Under the pieces are notes generated by a model, which made no database searches, had not been told where the DNA came from, and saw only the letters and a list, made by a program, of their open reading frames with translations. From the NCBI RefSeq assembly GCF_000577275.2, contig NZ_HG916852.1, positions 3,165,001 through 3,229,000 of the forward strand: DNA of 64,000 nucleotides, written 5' to 3'. The translations under genes and the position numbers were made by a program. The stretch comes from Rhizobium favelukesii. GTDB taxonomy: Bacteria; Pseudomonadota; Alphaproteobacteria; Rhizobiales; Rhizobiaceae. Shown piece after piece: positions 36,156 to 43,773 of the stretch (its first letter is position 1; the number at the start of each line of letters is the position of its first letter).

Positions 36156-37115
36156 CTATCTCGAGAACCTGCCGGCAGCCAGCTGCAGCGCGCTCTGAAG
36201 CAACCGGGGATCGCGCGCTGCCCAGCGTGCGAGCAACCTGAAATCTGGCGTCTTGCGACGACGCAGAAGCCCGATCTGGCTCCAGATCGCCTGCTTACGC
36301 GCGGTGTTCTTGTGCGCCTTGATCGTCGCGACCTCCTGCGGTCGGCGCGAGAAGCGGCTCTCCAGTAGGTCGAGTGCCATCCAGGTGATGAACTGCTGCT
36401 TGAGAAACTCCGGTGAGGCGTTGTCGACACCGTGGAAGATGTTGATGCCTTCCCCGCGCAGCGCTCCCGGCTCTGCACAGAGCAGCACCTGTTTCGCCGC
36501 GATGATGCAATCGCAGAAGAACAGGACGTCCTCGGCCGCCAATCGCAGGGCCGCATCGAAACGCACCTTTTCGAACAGCGGTCGGCCGATGACCATGCAG
36601 GACATGTGCAGGAAGGCCCAGTTCTTCAGCATGACGCCGGCGAGATCCGGCACCTCGAGGATCAGCGGCTTGTCCAGCAGACGCCGCGCCCCGTCTTCTC
36701 TTACGAGCGCGGCGATACCGAAGTGATAGTCGAATTCCTCGCCCCCTTCGATCGACGCCCAGTAGCAGTCGCCACCGAAAGCTTCCATCGCGTTGGCCGC
36801 ATTCGCCAGATGATCGGGTGTCCAGACGTCGTCGGAGTCGAGAAAGGCAACATACCGCGTCGCTTCCGGGACATGATCGAGACCGGTGTTTCTGGCTCCC
36901 CCTGGCCCAGCGTTGGGCTGCGCGATCACCGTGACGCGCGCCCTGTCCTTTTCCGACAGGCGAGCCAGATCCGCATCGGGAGAGCGTGGTGACTGGTCGT
37001 CGACGACGATGACATCAACATCCTTGAAGCTTTGCGAGAAGACCGACGCCAGGGCGCGGCTGAGGATGCCGTCCTGACGCTGGTAGAACGGGATGATGAT
37101 CGTGAAGGCCGCCAT
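36156..37115 (-). CDS. exoW: Succinoglycan glucosyltransferase, GT2 family
   Basis: This 319-residue GT-A glycosyltransferase shows FTIIIPFYQRQDGILSRAL, VIVVDDQSPRSPD, GPGGARNTGLD and FLDSDDVWTPDHL (DxD metal site). ATG 37115 has AAGGAG six bases upstream, and the length equals Sinorhizobium ExoW as I recall it. ExoW adds the seventh sugar, a beta-1,3-glucose, which in classical succinoglycan is followed by the pyruvylated terminal glucose. It runs leftward, divergent from exoH, as in Sinorhizobium, but exoT, exoI and exoV, which should flank it, are absent. It ends 11 bases from the exoU stop. Confidence 0.9.
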   Translation of the reverse strand: MAAFTIIIPFYQRQDGILSRALASVFSQSFKDVDVIVVDDQSPRSPDADLARLSEKDRARVTVIAQPNAGPGGARNTGLDHVPEATRYVAFLDSDDVWTPDHLANAANAMEAFGGDCYWASIEGGEEFDYHFGIAALVREDGARRLLDKPLILEVPDLAGVMLKNWAFLHMSCMVIGRPLFEKVRFDAALRLAAEDVLFFCDCIIAAKQVLLCAEPGALRGEGINIFHGVDNASPEFLKQQFITWMALDLLESRFSRRPQEVATIKAHKNTARKQAIWSQIGLLRRRKTPDFRLLARWAARDPRLLQSALQLAAGRFSR

Positions 37116-37661
37116 ATACTCTCCTTGAGATACGCGAAGTGATGTTTCCACCCCAGCGCATCTAGGGGTGATTGAAAGCCAAGCAAGTCTGCTGCACTGC
37201 AAAATGATGACGTTCATTTCGGCCGAAGTTTGTCAAAGCGGATTGGTAGATCGGATCAGAGCCATCGTATCGAAACGAAACGGCTGCCCGGTCTCCGGTC
37301 GCAATTCGGCCACGATCGGAGCGGTTCGTCAGCCTCGCGTTGTAACAATCGTTCACCAGTCAACAAAAACTTTTGCCCTGCGTGGCGAGGGAAAAAGCCA
37401 GAAATTGATGAATATCATCATGTTATGAAATGCACTGCTGTCGTTGACGTTCAGGACGATTCGGGCAGAGCGATATAGAGGGTTTTTCCCATACTGAGCC
37501 AGGACAGGACGACTGTTACGAAGTGGGACCCCGATCACTTTTTGCTGCACTGCCATATTTTCTTCCGTGAATCCGCCCTAACTTCGGCGTGCGGGCTCGA
37601 GTCTGCTCTGATTGAAAACGGTCGCAAGGGGAGGTGCGGCCCAAAAGGGGTGACTGATAAC
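37116..37661. promoter_or_regulatory. Divergent exoW-exoH regulatory region
   Basis: About 545 bases with lower GC than the flanking genes and no gene that I can support. It should contain the promoter of exoW (leftward) and of the long exoH-K-LA-M-O-P operon (rightward). In Sinorhizobium exoT and exoI lie on the exoW side of this gap. No remnant of either was recognised in any frame here. I could not define -35/-10 elements with confidence. Confidence 0.55.
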
Positions 37662-38780
37662 GTGAATGTTGATGCGAACGTATCGTCACGGATCAATCTG
37701 ATGCGCATCGTGCTCATTTCGGGCATTGTGTTCGTCCATATACCGTTCGACGCCGCCAGCAGTCCCTACGACGGGACCTACGGCGCATTTGACTGGATCC
37801 GGGTTTTCCTGACGGAGGCGCTCTTTCGGGTGGGCGTTCCCTGCCTGAGCGCGATCTCTGGCTATCTGCTGTTTCGCAGTGGACAGGAAAACTTCAGCTA
37901 CAAGAAAACCGTGCGCACGAAGGTGCAGACGGTGTTCCTGCCGTTCCTGCTTTGGAACTGCGCGTTTATCGCGGCGATCGTCCTGGCCACCAGCCTCGGC
38001 GTTGGCGACGGCTATCTGCCCGACCCGCTGACCGCATCCGGCCGCGATCTGATGACGCAGGTGCTGGCGGTGGAGGATTTTCCGGCCAACGTGCCCCTCT
38101 ATTTCCTCCGCGATCTCTTCGTCTGCATCCTGCTTTCGCCGATCCTCGCGTGGCTGATCAGCCGCGCTCCGATTTTGACGCTGACCGCCTTGCTGGTAAT
38201 CGCGCTGATTCCGGAGCTGTCGATCTACATCGTTTTGAAGCGCTCGATCCTCTTCAGCTTCAGTCTCGGCATCTTTATTGCCCTGCAGCAGTTCGACCTG
38301 AAGGCGCTCGACCGCTTTGCCGCCCTTGGCGTCTTCCTGCTGCTCGCCGCCTCGGCACTTCTGGCGACGGCCATCTTCTACACCGGCCCTTCCCTGCCGG
38401 ACTGGGTGCAATTCTTCCGCAATGCGCTAGCAATCGTCGGCGCGCTCGGCTTCTGGCTGCTGTCGGCTCCGCTGATCAAGACGCAACTCGGTCAACGGCT
38501 TGCGAAGACCGGAAGCCTGAGCTTCTGGATCTTTTGCGCCCATTACCCGCTGCTCATCTTTCTGTGGATCCTGTGGGGCAAGACGGATGTGAGCTTCTAT
38601 CCACTCTTCTTCGTCCTGTCTTTCGCCCTTTTGTTTCCGCTCCTCGCCTTTTCGAACGGACTGTGCCGGAGGAATTTCCCACGCATCTACGCAATTCTGA
38701 CGGGCAGCCGAACCAAACGGTCCGCGACGCCGACGTCGCCCCACGACATCTCTCCCAAACTCGTTACACAGCAAAGGTGA
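37662..38780 (+). CDS. exoH: Succinoglycan succinyltransferase (acyltransferase-3 family)
   Basis: This 372-residue integral membrane acyltransferase has about ten hydrophobic segments: VSSRINLMRIVLISGIVFVH with the catalytic His, RVGVPCLSAISGYLLFRSG, and KTVRTKVQTVFLPFLLWNC. ExoH adds the succinyl group of succinoglycan, the modification needed for efficient nodule invasion and for cleavage by ExoK. GTG 37662 is preferred because AAAAGGGG lies about eleven bases upstream and the resulting length agrees with Sinorhizobium ExoH; an earlier GTG at 37650 or ATG at 37542 is possible. It starts the rightward operon and is followed after three bases by exoK. Confidence 0.88.
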   Translation: MNVDANVSSRINLMRIVLISGIVFVHIPFDAASSPYDGTYGAFDWIRVFLTEALFRVGVPCLSAISGYLLFRSGQENFSYKKTVRTKVQTVFLPFLLWNCAFIAAIVLATSLGVGDGYLPDPLTASGRDLMTQVLAVEDFPANVPLYFLRDLFVCILLSPILAWLISRAPILTLTALLVIALIPELSIYIVLKRSILFSFSLGIFIALQQFDLKALDRFAALGVFLLLAASALLATAIFYTGPSLPDWVQFFRNALAIVGALGFWLLSAPLIKTQLGQRLAKTGSLSFWIFCAHYPLLIFLWILWGKTDVSFYPLFFVLSFALLFPLLAFSNGLCRRNFPRIYAILTGSRTKRSATPTSPHDISPKLVTQQR

Positions 38781-38783
38781 CAC

Positions 38784-39578
38784 ATGACGACCCAAATCGC
38801 CCATGCGCGAAAACTTTGCCTGAGCCTTCTGACCATCACGGCAGCCTGCGTTTCGGCGCTGCCGGCTTCGGCACAACAGGCACCCGGAAAGTCCTTTGTG
38901 GATGACTTCGACAAGATCAACCGCGGCTTCTGGTACGTGTCGGATGGCTGGAACAACGGCGCCCATCAGAACTGCACCTGGTCGAAAAACCAGGTGAAGG
39001 TAGAAGATGGCGCCCTGCAGCTCTCGTTCGCGGACGGAAAGTCCAAGGACCGCAACTACTTGTGTGGCGAGATCCAGACGACCAAGCGCTACAGCTACGG
39101 CACCTATGAAGCGCGTATCAAGGCCGGTACGGGCTCCGGATTGAATTCCGCCTTCTTCACCTACATCGGGCCTGCCGACAAGCAGAAGCACGACGAGATC
39201 GACTTCGAAGTGCTGGGAAAGAACACCGGCGAAGTGCAGGTGAACCAGTACGTGCAGGCCAAGGGCGATAACGAGAAGCTCGTTCCTGTCGGCAGCAAGG
39301 CCGACGAGGGCTTCAACGATTATGCCTTCATCTGGGAAAAGGATCGCCTGCGCTACTACCTGAACGGCAAGCTTGTCCAAGACGTTACCGATCCGTCGAA
39401 GATACCGTCCAACCCGCAGAAGATCTTCTTCAGCCTATGGGGTTCGGACACGCTCTCGAACTGGATGGGGCGTTTTGACTACACGAAGCCAGCCGTTCTC
39501 AGCGTCGATCGCGTTGCTTTCACCGCGCTCGGTGACAAATGCCAGTTCCCTGAATCGATCGCATGCACGCTCAACTGA
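38784..39578 (+). CDS. exoK: Secreted endo-beta-1,3-1,4-glycanase, GH16 family
   Basis: This 264-residue secreted glycanase cleaves succinoglycan. The signal peptide (LCLSLLTITAACVSALPASA) probably ends after residue 30. The GH16 catalytic motif HDEIDFEVLG has Glu138, Asp140 and Glu142, all intact. Aromatic substrate-cleft residues follow the family pattern (SGLNSAFFTYIG, FNDYAFIWEKDRLRYYLNG, FFSLWGSD). In Sinorhizobium ExoK and ExsH produce low-molecular-weight succinoglycan from nascent polymer. It starts three bases after the exoH stop and is followed by the exoL-exoA frame. Confidence 0.95.
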   Translation: MTTQIAHARKLCLSLLTITAACVSALPASAQQAPGKSFVDDFDKINRGFWYVSDGWNNGAHQNCTWSKNQVKVEDGALQLSFADGKSKDRNYLCGEIQTTKRYSYGTYEARIKAGTGSGLNSAFFTYIGPADKQKHDEIDFEVLGKNTGEVQVNQYVQAKGDNEKLVPVGSKADEGFNDYAFIWEKDRLRYYLNGKLVQDVTDPSKIPSNPQKIFFSLWGSDTLSNWMGRFDYTKPAVLSVDRVAFTALGDKCQFPESIACTLN

Positions 39579-39634
39579 CCAGCATCCTGCAGACAACAAG
39601 CGCGGCGGAAGCCGGCACCCAAAAAGGAACGTCG

Positions 39635-41842
39635 ATGCTCAAAGTGCTCTACCTCGTGCATGATCTGGCAGACCCTGCCGTACGGCGGCGGATGCTGATG
39701 CTGCGCGAGGGGGGCGCCGACGTCGTGCTCGCCGGTTTTCGCCGCGGAGAGAACCGGCTTGCCGAAGTGCAGGGGGTCACGCCGATCGAGCTTGGCCGTA
39801 CGACCGATGCCAAGTTTGCGCAGCGCATGGGCGCCGTCGCAAAAGCCGTGGCCGGTCTCAAGGCACTGTTGAAGAACGTGGAGACGCCGGATCTCATCAT
39901 CGGGCGCAATCTGGAAGCGCTGGCCGTCGCGCACAGGGCCAACGCGCTTTTCGGTGGCAGCGTTCCCGTTGTCTACGAATGCTTGGACATCCATCGCCTT
40001 TTGCTGCGCGACGATCTGGTGGGGACTGCGATCCGGCGTGCCGAGGCGCATTTCGGCAAGGATGCGAAGCTGATCCTGACGAGCTCTCCGGCCTTCATAG
40101 AGAACTATTTCAGCCCCCGATCGGGCATCAAAGCGGAGACGCTTCTGATCGAGAACAAGGTGATTGCCCTCGACGAGGCAGCCATCGAGCCGGCATTCGG
40201 CCGCCCGCTGAAGCAGCCCGGAGAGCCATGGAAGATTGGCTGGTTCGGCGCGCTTCGTTGCCGCAAGTCGCTCGGCCTGCTTGCCGATTTCTCCCGTCGC
40301 ATGGAAGGCAGGGTCGAGATCGTCCTGCGCGGCCGCGCCGCCTACGCCGAATTCGAGAATTTCGACGCCTTCGTGCGCGACGAGCCTTACCTTCGTTTCG
40401 AAGGCGCCTATCGCAACCCGGAAGATTTGCGGGCGATCTACGACGACGTCCATTTCTCCTGGGCCATCGATTTCTTCGAGGAGGGCCTCAATTCGAGCTG
40501 GCTCCTGCCAAACCGGCTCTATGAGGGCTGCCTCTACGGCGCCGTCCCGATCGCGCTGCAAGGCACGGAGACGGCACGCTTCCTTGAGGCCCGCGACATC
40601 GGCCTTGCGCTCCCGGAAGCGAGCCTTTCGCAGCTCGAGCACCTGTTCGAAAGCATGACCGGCGACCGTTACCGCGCGTTGAGCGAGGCCGTCGCCGCCA
40701 AGGATCGCAAGACCTGGCTTGCCGACCGCAGCGATTGCGCTGCGCTCGTCGCAAACCTTTCCCGCCTTGTTCCGACAGCCGCAAAGAGGGGCGGCGCCGG
40801 GGCAACTGTTCCCACAAGCGTATCTCCAGAAGGGTGGACACCCATGAAGTCTGATGCCGGTGCCAGCGTCTCCAGTCTCATCATCATTCCCTGCCTGAAC
40901 GAAGAGAAGCACATCGAGGCTCTGCTCGCCAAATTGAGCCTCGAGCTCGATCACATGAATGCCCGGATCGTTGTCGCCGACGGCGGCAGTACGGACGCGA
41001 CACGCGAAATCGTCGCTCGCATCAGCACCACCGATCCGCGCGTCGTGCTGCTGCACAATCCGCGGCGGATCCAGAGCGCGGCGATCAATCTCGCTGTCCA
41101 GACCTTTGGCCGTGACTACGACTACCTGATCCGCATCGACGCGCACGGCGACTACCCAGCCGACTACTGCCGTCGCCTTGTGCAGGAGGCGGTGCTGACC
41201 CAGGCGGACTCCGTCGTGGTCGCAATGGAAACCGTTGGCTTCGGCGTCTTCCAGAAGGCAACGGCCTTTGCTCAGAACTCCAAGCTCGGGAACGGCGGCT
41301 CCAAGCATCGCGAAGGCGCAAAGGGTCATTGGACCAATCACGGCCACCACGCACTGATGCGCATCGCAGCCTTCGATGCCGTGGGCGGCTATGACGAGAC
41401 CTTCAGCCATAACGAGGATGCGGAACTCGACTACCGCCTGAAGCAGGGCGGCTTCGGTATCTGGATGACCGACAAGACCCGGATGACCTACTATCCGCGC
41501 TCGACCATCTCGACGCTGTTTCGCCAATACCTCGGTTATGGTCGGGGTCGGGCGAAGAACATTCTCAAGCACGGCAGCATGCCCAATCTTCGGCAGATGC
41601 TTCCGCTGCTCGTCGTGCCTGTCTTCATCGGCGCGTTTCTCGCCGTTCTGAACTGGGCGGCCGTCATCCCGTTCAGCCTCTGGGCCGTCGCGTGCGTCGG
41701 TTACGGCTTCTGGATGGCCATCGGCCACAGGAACCCGTACGGCCCGCTCGCTGCTGTTTCGGCAATGGTGATGCACTTCGCCTGGTCAGCCGGTTTCTGG
41801 ATGGAGCTTCTGAGCTTCCGCGGCAGAAAGGTCTCCTCATGA
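39635..41842 (+). CDS. exoL-exoA: ExoL-ExoA fused glycosyltransferase
   Basis: One 735-codon frame holds two succinoglycan glucosyltransferases. Residues 1-403 correspond to ExoL (start MLKVLYLVHDLADPAVRRRM with AAGGA upstream; VYECLDIHRLLLRDDLVG; WKIGWFGALRCRKSL), a GT-B-like enzyme adding the third sugar. From MKSDAGASVSS at 40844 the protein is ExoA (LIIIPCLNEEKHIEALL, VVADGGSTDAT, IRIDAHGDYP, NHGHHALMRIAAFD, then two membrane helices near LLVVPVFIGAFLAVLNW), a GT2 enzyme adding the second sugar. In Sinorhizobium these are separate adjacent genes. Here no stop intervenes, yet AGAAGGGTGG before ATG 40844 could still start a separate ExoA. The joint is Gly/Ala/Pro-rich and looks linker-like. 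It overlaps exoM by four bases. Confidence 0.85.
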   Translation: MLKVLYLVHDLADPAVRRRMLMLREGGADVVLAGFRRGENRLAEVQGVTPIELGRTTDAKFAQRMGAVAKAVAGLKALLKNVETPDLIIGRNLEALAVAHRANALFGGSVPVVYECLDIHRLLLRDDLVGTAIRRAEAHFGKDAKLILTSSPAFIENYFSPRSGIKAETLLIENKVIALDEAAIEPAFGRPLKQPGEPWKIGWFGALRCRKSLGLLADFSRRMEGRVEIVLRGRAAYAEFENFDAFVRDEPYLRFEGAYRNPEDLRAIYDDVHFSWAIDFFEEGLNSSWLLPNRLYEGCLYGAVPIALQGTETARFLEARDIGLALPEASLSQLEHLFESMTGDRYRALSEAVAAKDRKTWLADRSDCAALVANLSRLVPTAAKRGGAGATVPTSVSPEGWTPMKSDAGASVSSLIIIPCLNEEKHIEALLAKLSLELDHMNARIVVADGGSTDATREIVARISTTDPRVVLLHNPRRIQSAAINLAVQTFGRDYDYLIRIDAHGDYPADYCRRLVQEAVLTQADSVVVAMETVGFGVFQKATAFAQNSKLGNGGSKHREGAKGHWTNHGHHALMRIAAFDAVGGYDETFSHNEDAELDYRLKQGGFGIWMTDKTRMTYYPRSTISTLFRQYLGYGRGRAKNILKHGSMPNLRQMLPLLVVPVFIGAFLAVLNWAAVIPFSLWAVACVGYGFWMAIGHRNPYGPLAAVSAMVMHFAWSAGFWMELLSFRGRKVSS
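40829..40846 (+). promoter_or_regulatory. Internal ribosome binding site and ATG of the exoA part
   Basis: AGAAGGGTGG is followed by ACACCC and an in-frame ATG at 40844. The codons after it match the normal N terminus of ExoA, so free ExoA may be made alongside the fusion. Confidence 0.55.
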
Positions 41843-42765
41843 ACGATGTGAAACCCATGCAGATCGATATCGGCGTTTGCACCTACCGCCGCGCTTCGCT
41901 TGACGAAGCGCTGCTTTCGCTTGCGGTCCTGGCCGTCCCGGAAGGAGCAAAGCTGCGCATCATCGTGGCCGACAACGACAAGGTTGCAAGTGCGAGGGAA
42001 CGGATCGATGCGCTTCGCGCGACCATTCCGCATGAGATTGCCTATGTGCACTGCCCGGCATCGAACATCTCTATTGCCCGCAACGCATGCCTGGACAATG
42101 CGACCGGCGACTTCCTGGCCTTCATCGACGACGATGAGGACGCCAGCGAGGAGTGGCTGGTGGAATTGCTTGCCGCGGCCAGGAAGACCAAGGCGGATGC
42201 CGTGCTTGGCCCTGTGCGCAGCGTCTATTCCTCCACGGCGCCGAATTGGATGCGCGAGGGTGACTTCCACTCGACCCTGCCGGTCTGGGTCGGCGGCGAA
42301 ATCCGCACCGGTTACACCTGCAACGTCCTCCTTCGCCTCGATTCGCCCCATGTGGCCGGGCGTCGCTTCAACCTGGCGCTTGGACGCACCGGTGGCGAGG
42401 ACACCGAATTTTTCAGCCACATGCATGCCGAAGGCGGCGGGATCGCCTTTGCGCCCGAGGCTTATGTCTACGAACCGGTGACCGAAAGCCGCGCTGGCTT
42501 GTCCTGGCTTGCCAAGCGCCGCTTCCGCTTCGGTCAGACACATGGGCGGCTGCTCCAGGAGCAGAACACCGGCTTGCAGCGGCTAAAGCAGATCGGCCTT
42601 GCCGTCGCCAAGGCAGTCTTCTGCTATGCCGCGGCGCTTGCTTGCATCTTTTCGCCGATTCCTCGGTATCGCTACGCCCTTCGCGGCCTCATGCATACCG
42701 GGGTCGTCAGCGGCCTGTTGGGCGTTCGTGAAATCCGTCAGTATGGAACGGCGGAGGCCGCATGA
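41839..42765 (+). CDS. exoM: Succinoglycan glucosyltransferase, GT2 family
   Basis: This 308-residue GT-A glycosyltransferase starts MNDVKPMQIDIGVCTYRRASL at 41839, overlapping the exoLA stop by four bases (ATGA). Motifs are IIVADNDKVASAR, CPASNISIARNACLDN, FLAFIDDDEDASEEW (metal site), WMREGDFHSTLPVW, GGEDTEFFSHMHAEGG and AKRRFRFGQTHGRLL, with a hydrophobic C-terminal stretch. These match Sinorhizobium ExoM closely as I recall it. ExoM adds the fourth sugar (glucose) to the repeat. Translation is probably coupled to exoLA and to exoO, which it overlaps by four bases. Confidence 0.94.
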   Translation: MNDVKPMQIDIGVCTYRRASLDEALLSLAVLAVPEGAKLRIIVADNDKVASARERIDALRATIPHEIAYVHCPASNISIARNACLDNATGDFLAFIDDDEDASEEWLVELLAAARKTKADAVLGPVRSVYSSTAPNWMREGDFHSTLPVWVGGEIRTGYTCNVLLRLDSPHVAGRRFNLALGRTGGEDTEFFSHMHAEGGGIAFAPEAYVYEPVTESRAGLSWLAKRRFRFGQTHGRLLQEQNTGLQRLKQIGLAVAKAVFCYAAALACIFSPIPRYRYALRGLMHTGVVSGLLGVREIRQYGTAEAA

Positions 42766-43769
42766 CGCAAACCCAGCCCGACGTCAGCTTCATCGTCGCC
42801 GCGTACAATGCGGCGGGGACGCTCGCCAAGGCGATCGATAGCGCGCTTGCACAAAGGGGCGTTTCGGTCGAGGTGATCGTCGCCGATGACTGCTCGACGG
42901 ACGAGACGAGAGCCATTGCGGCGAGCTACGCCGACAGAAACGTGAAGCTGCTGGCGCTTGCCCGCAACGGCGGGCCTGCGGCAGCGCGCAACGAGGCCCT
43001 GTCGGCTGCGACCGGCCGCTGGCTTGCCGTGCTTGATTCCGACGACACCGTCGAACCGGACCGACTACGGCGCATGATCGGGCGCGCCGAGAAGGCTGGT
43101 GCTCAGATCGCCGTCGACAATCTCCGCGTCATTCGCGCCGACGGCACGCCGCCGGAGACCATGTTTACCGAACAATCGCTGGCGGAAACGCCCGAGTTGA
43201 CGCTTCCCGTATTCATACGATCGAATGCCCTGTTTCAGACAACGCATAACTTTGGTTATCTCAAGCCAATCTTTCAGCACGCTTTCATCGAACGACATGG
43301 GCTTCGTTTCAATGAAGCTTTGAAAGTCGGCGAGGATTATCTGTTCCTCGCCTCGGTCATGGCGCTTGGTGGGCGCTGCGTGATCGAGCCAATCCCCGGC
43401 TACGATTATCAGATCCGTGAGGGATCGATTTCACGCGTTCTTGCCCTTCATCACATCGACGCCATGATCGAGGGCGATAAGAGCTTCCTTCGAGATTACA
43501 CGCTGGATGCGGAGGCGGCGGCCGCACAGGAGTTTCGCGAACGAAGCCTCCGCCGAGGTCGCGCCTTCCTCATCCTCGTACAGAACATCAAAGACCGGTC
43601 GATCTCCGGAGCGATCAAGACGGCCTGGAGCAATCCGTCGGCGGTGGCGCATCTCAGGATGCCGATCGCCATTCGGATCCATCGCGCGCTCGCGCCGCTT
43701 CGCCAACTGATCAGCCCGCGGACCGACCTCACAGCCATCGATGGCGTGACCCGCTCCCGCAAAGGATAG
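42762..43769 (+). CDS. exoO: Succinoglycan glucosyltransferase, GT2 family
   Basis: This 335-residue GT-A glycosyltransferase begins MTQTQPDVSFIVAAYNAAGTL. It has VIVADDCSTDETRAIA, GPAAARNEALSAATGRW and LAVLDSDDTVEPDRL, then FLKPI-like NFGYLKPIFQHAFIERHGL and GEDYLFLASVMALGG. ExoO adds the fifth sugar, the first side-chain glucose. It overlaps exoM by four bases and lies four bases before exoP, the order of the Sinorhizobium operon, where exoN normally stands between exoO and exoP. It is similar in architecture to ExoU at 35143, so the names of the two depend partly on position. Confidence 0.92.
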   Translation: MTQTQPDVSFIVAAYNAAGTLAKAIDSALAQRGVSVEVIVADDCSTDETRAIAASYADRNVKLLALARNGGPAAARNEALSAATGRWLAVLDSDDTVEPDRLRRMIGRAEKAGAQIAVDNLRVIRADGTPPETMFTEQSLAETPELTLPVFIRSNALFQTTHNFGYLKPIFQHAFIERHGLRFNEALKVGEDYLFLASVMALGGRCVIEPIPGYDYQIREGSISRVLALHHIDAMIEGDKSFLRDYTLDAEAAAAQEFRERSLRRGRAFLILVQNIKDRSISGAIKTAWSNPSAVAHLRMPIAIRIHRALAPLRQLISPRTDLTAIDGVTRSRKG

Positions 43770-43773
43770 AGCC

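Noticed and set aside
39479..41776. A 765-codon leftward open frame opposite exoL-exoA
   Set aside because: It is the antisense shadow of clear glycosyltransferase sequence; its length reflects high GC and codon bias.
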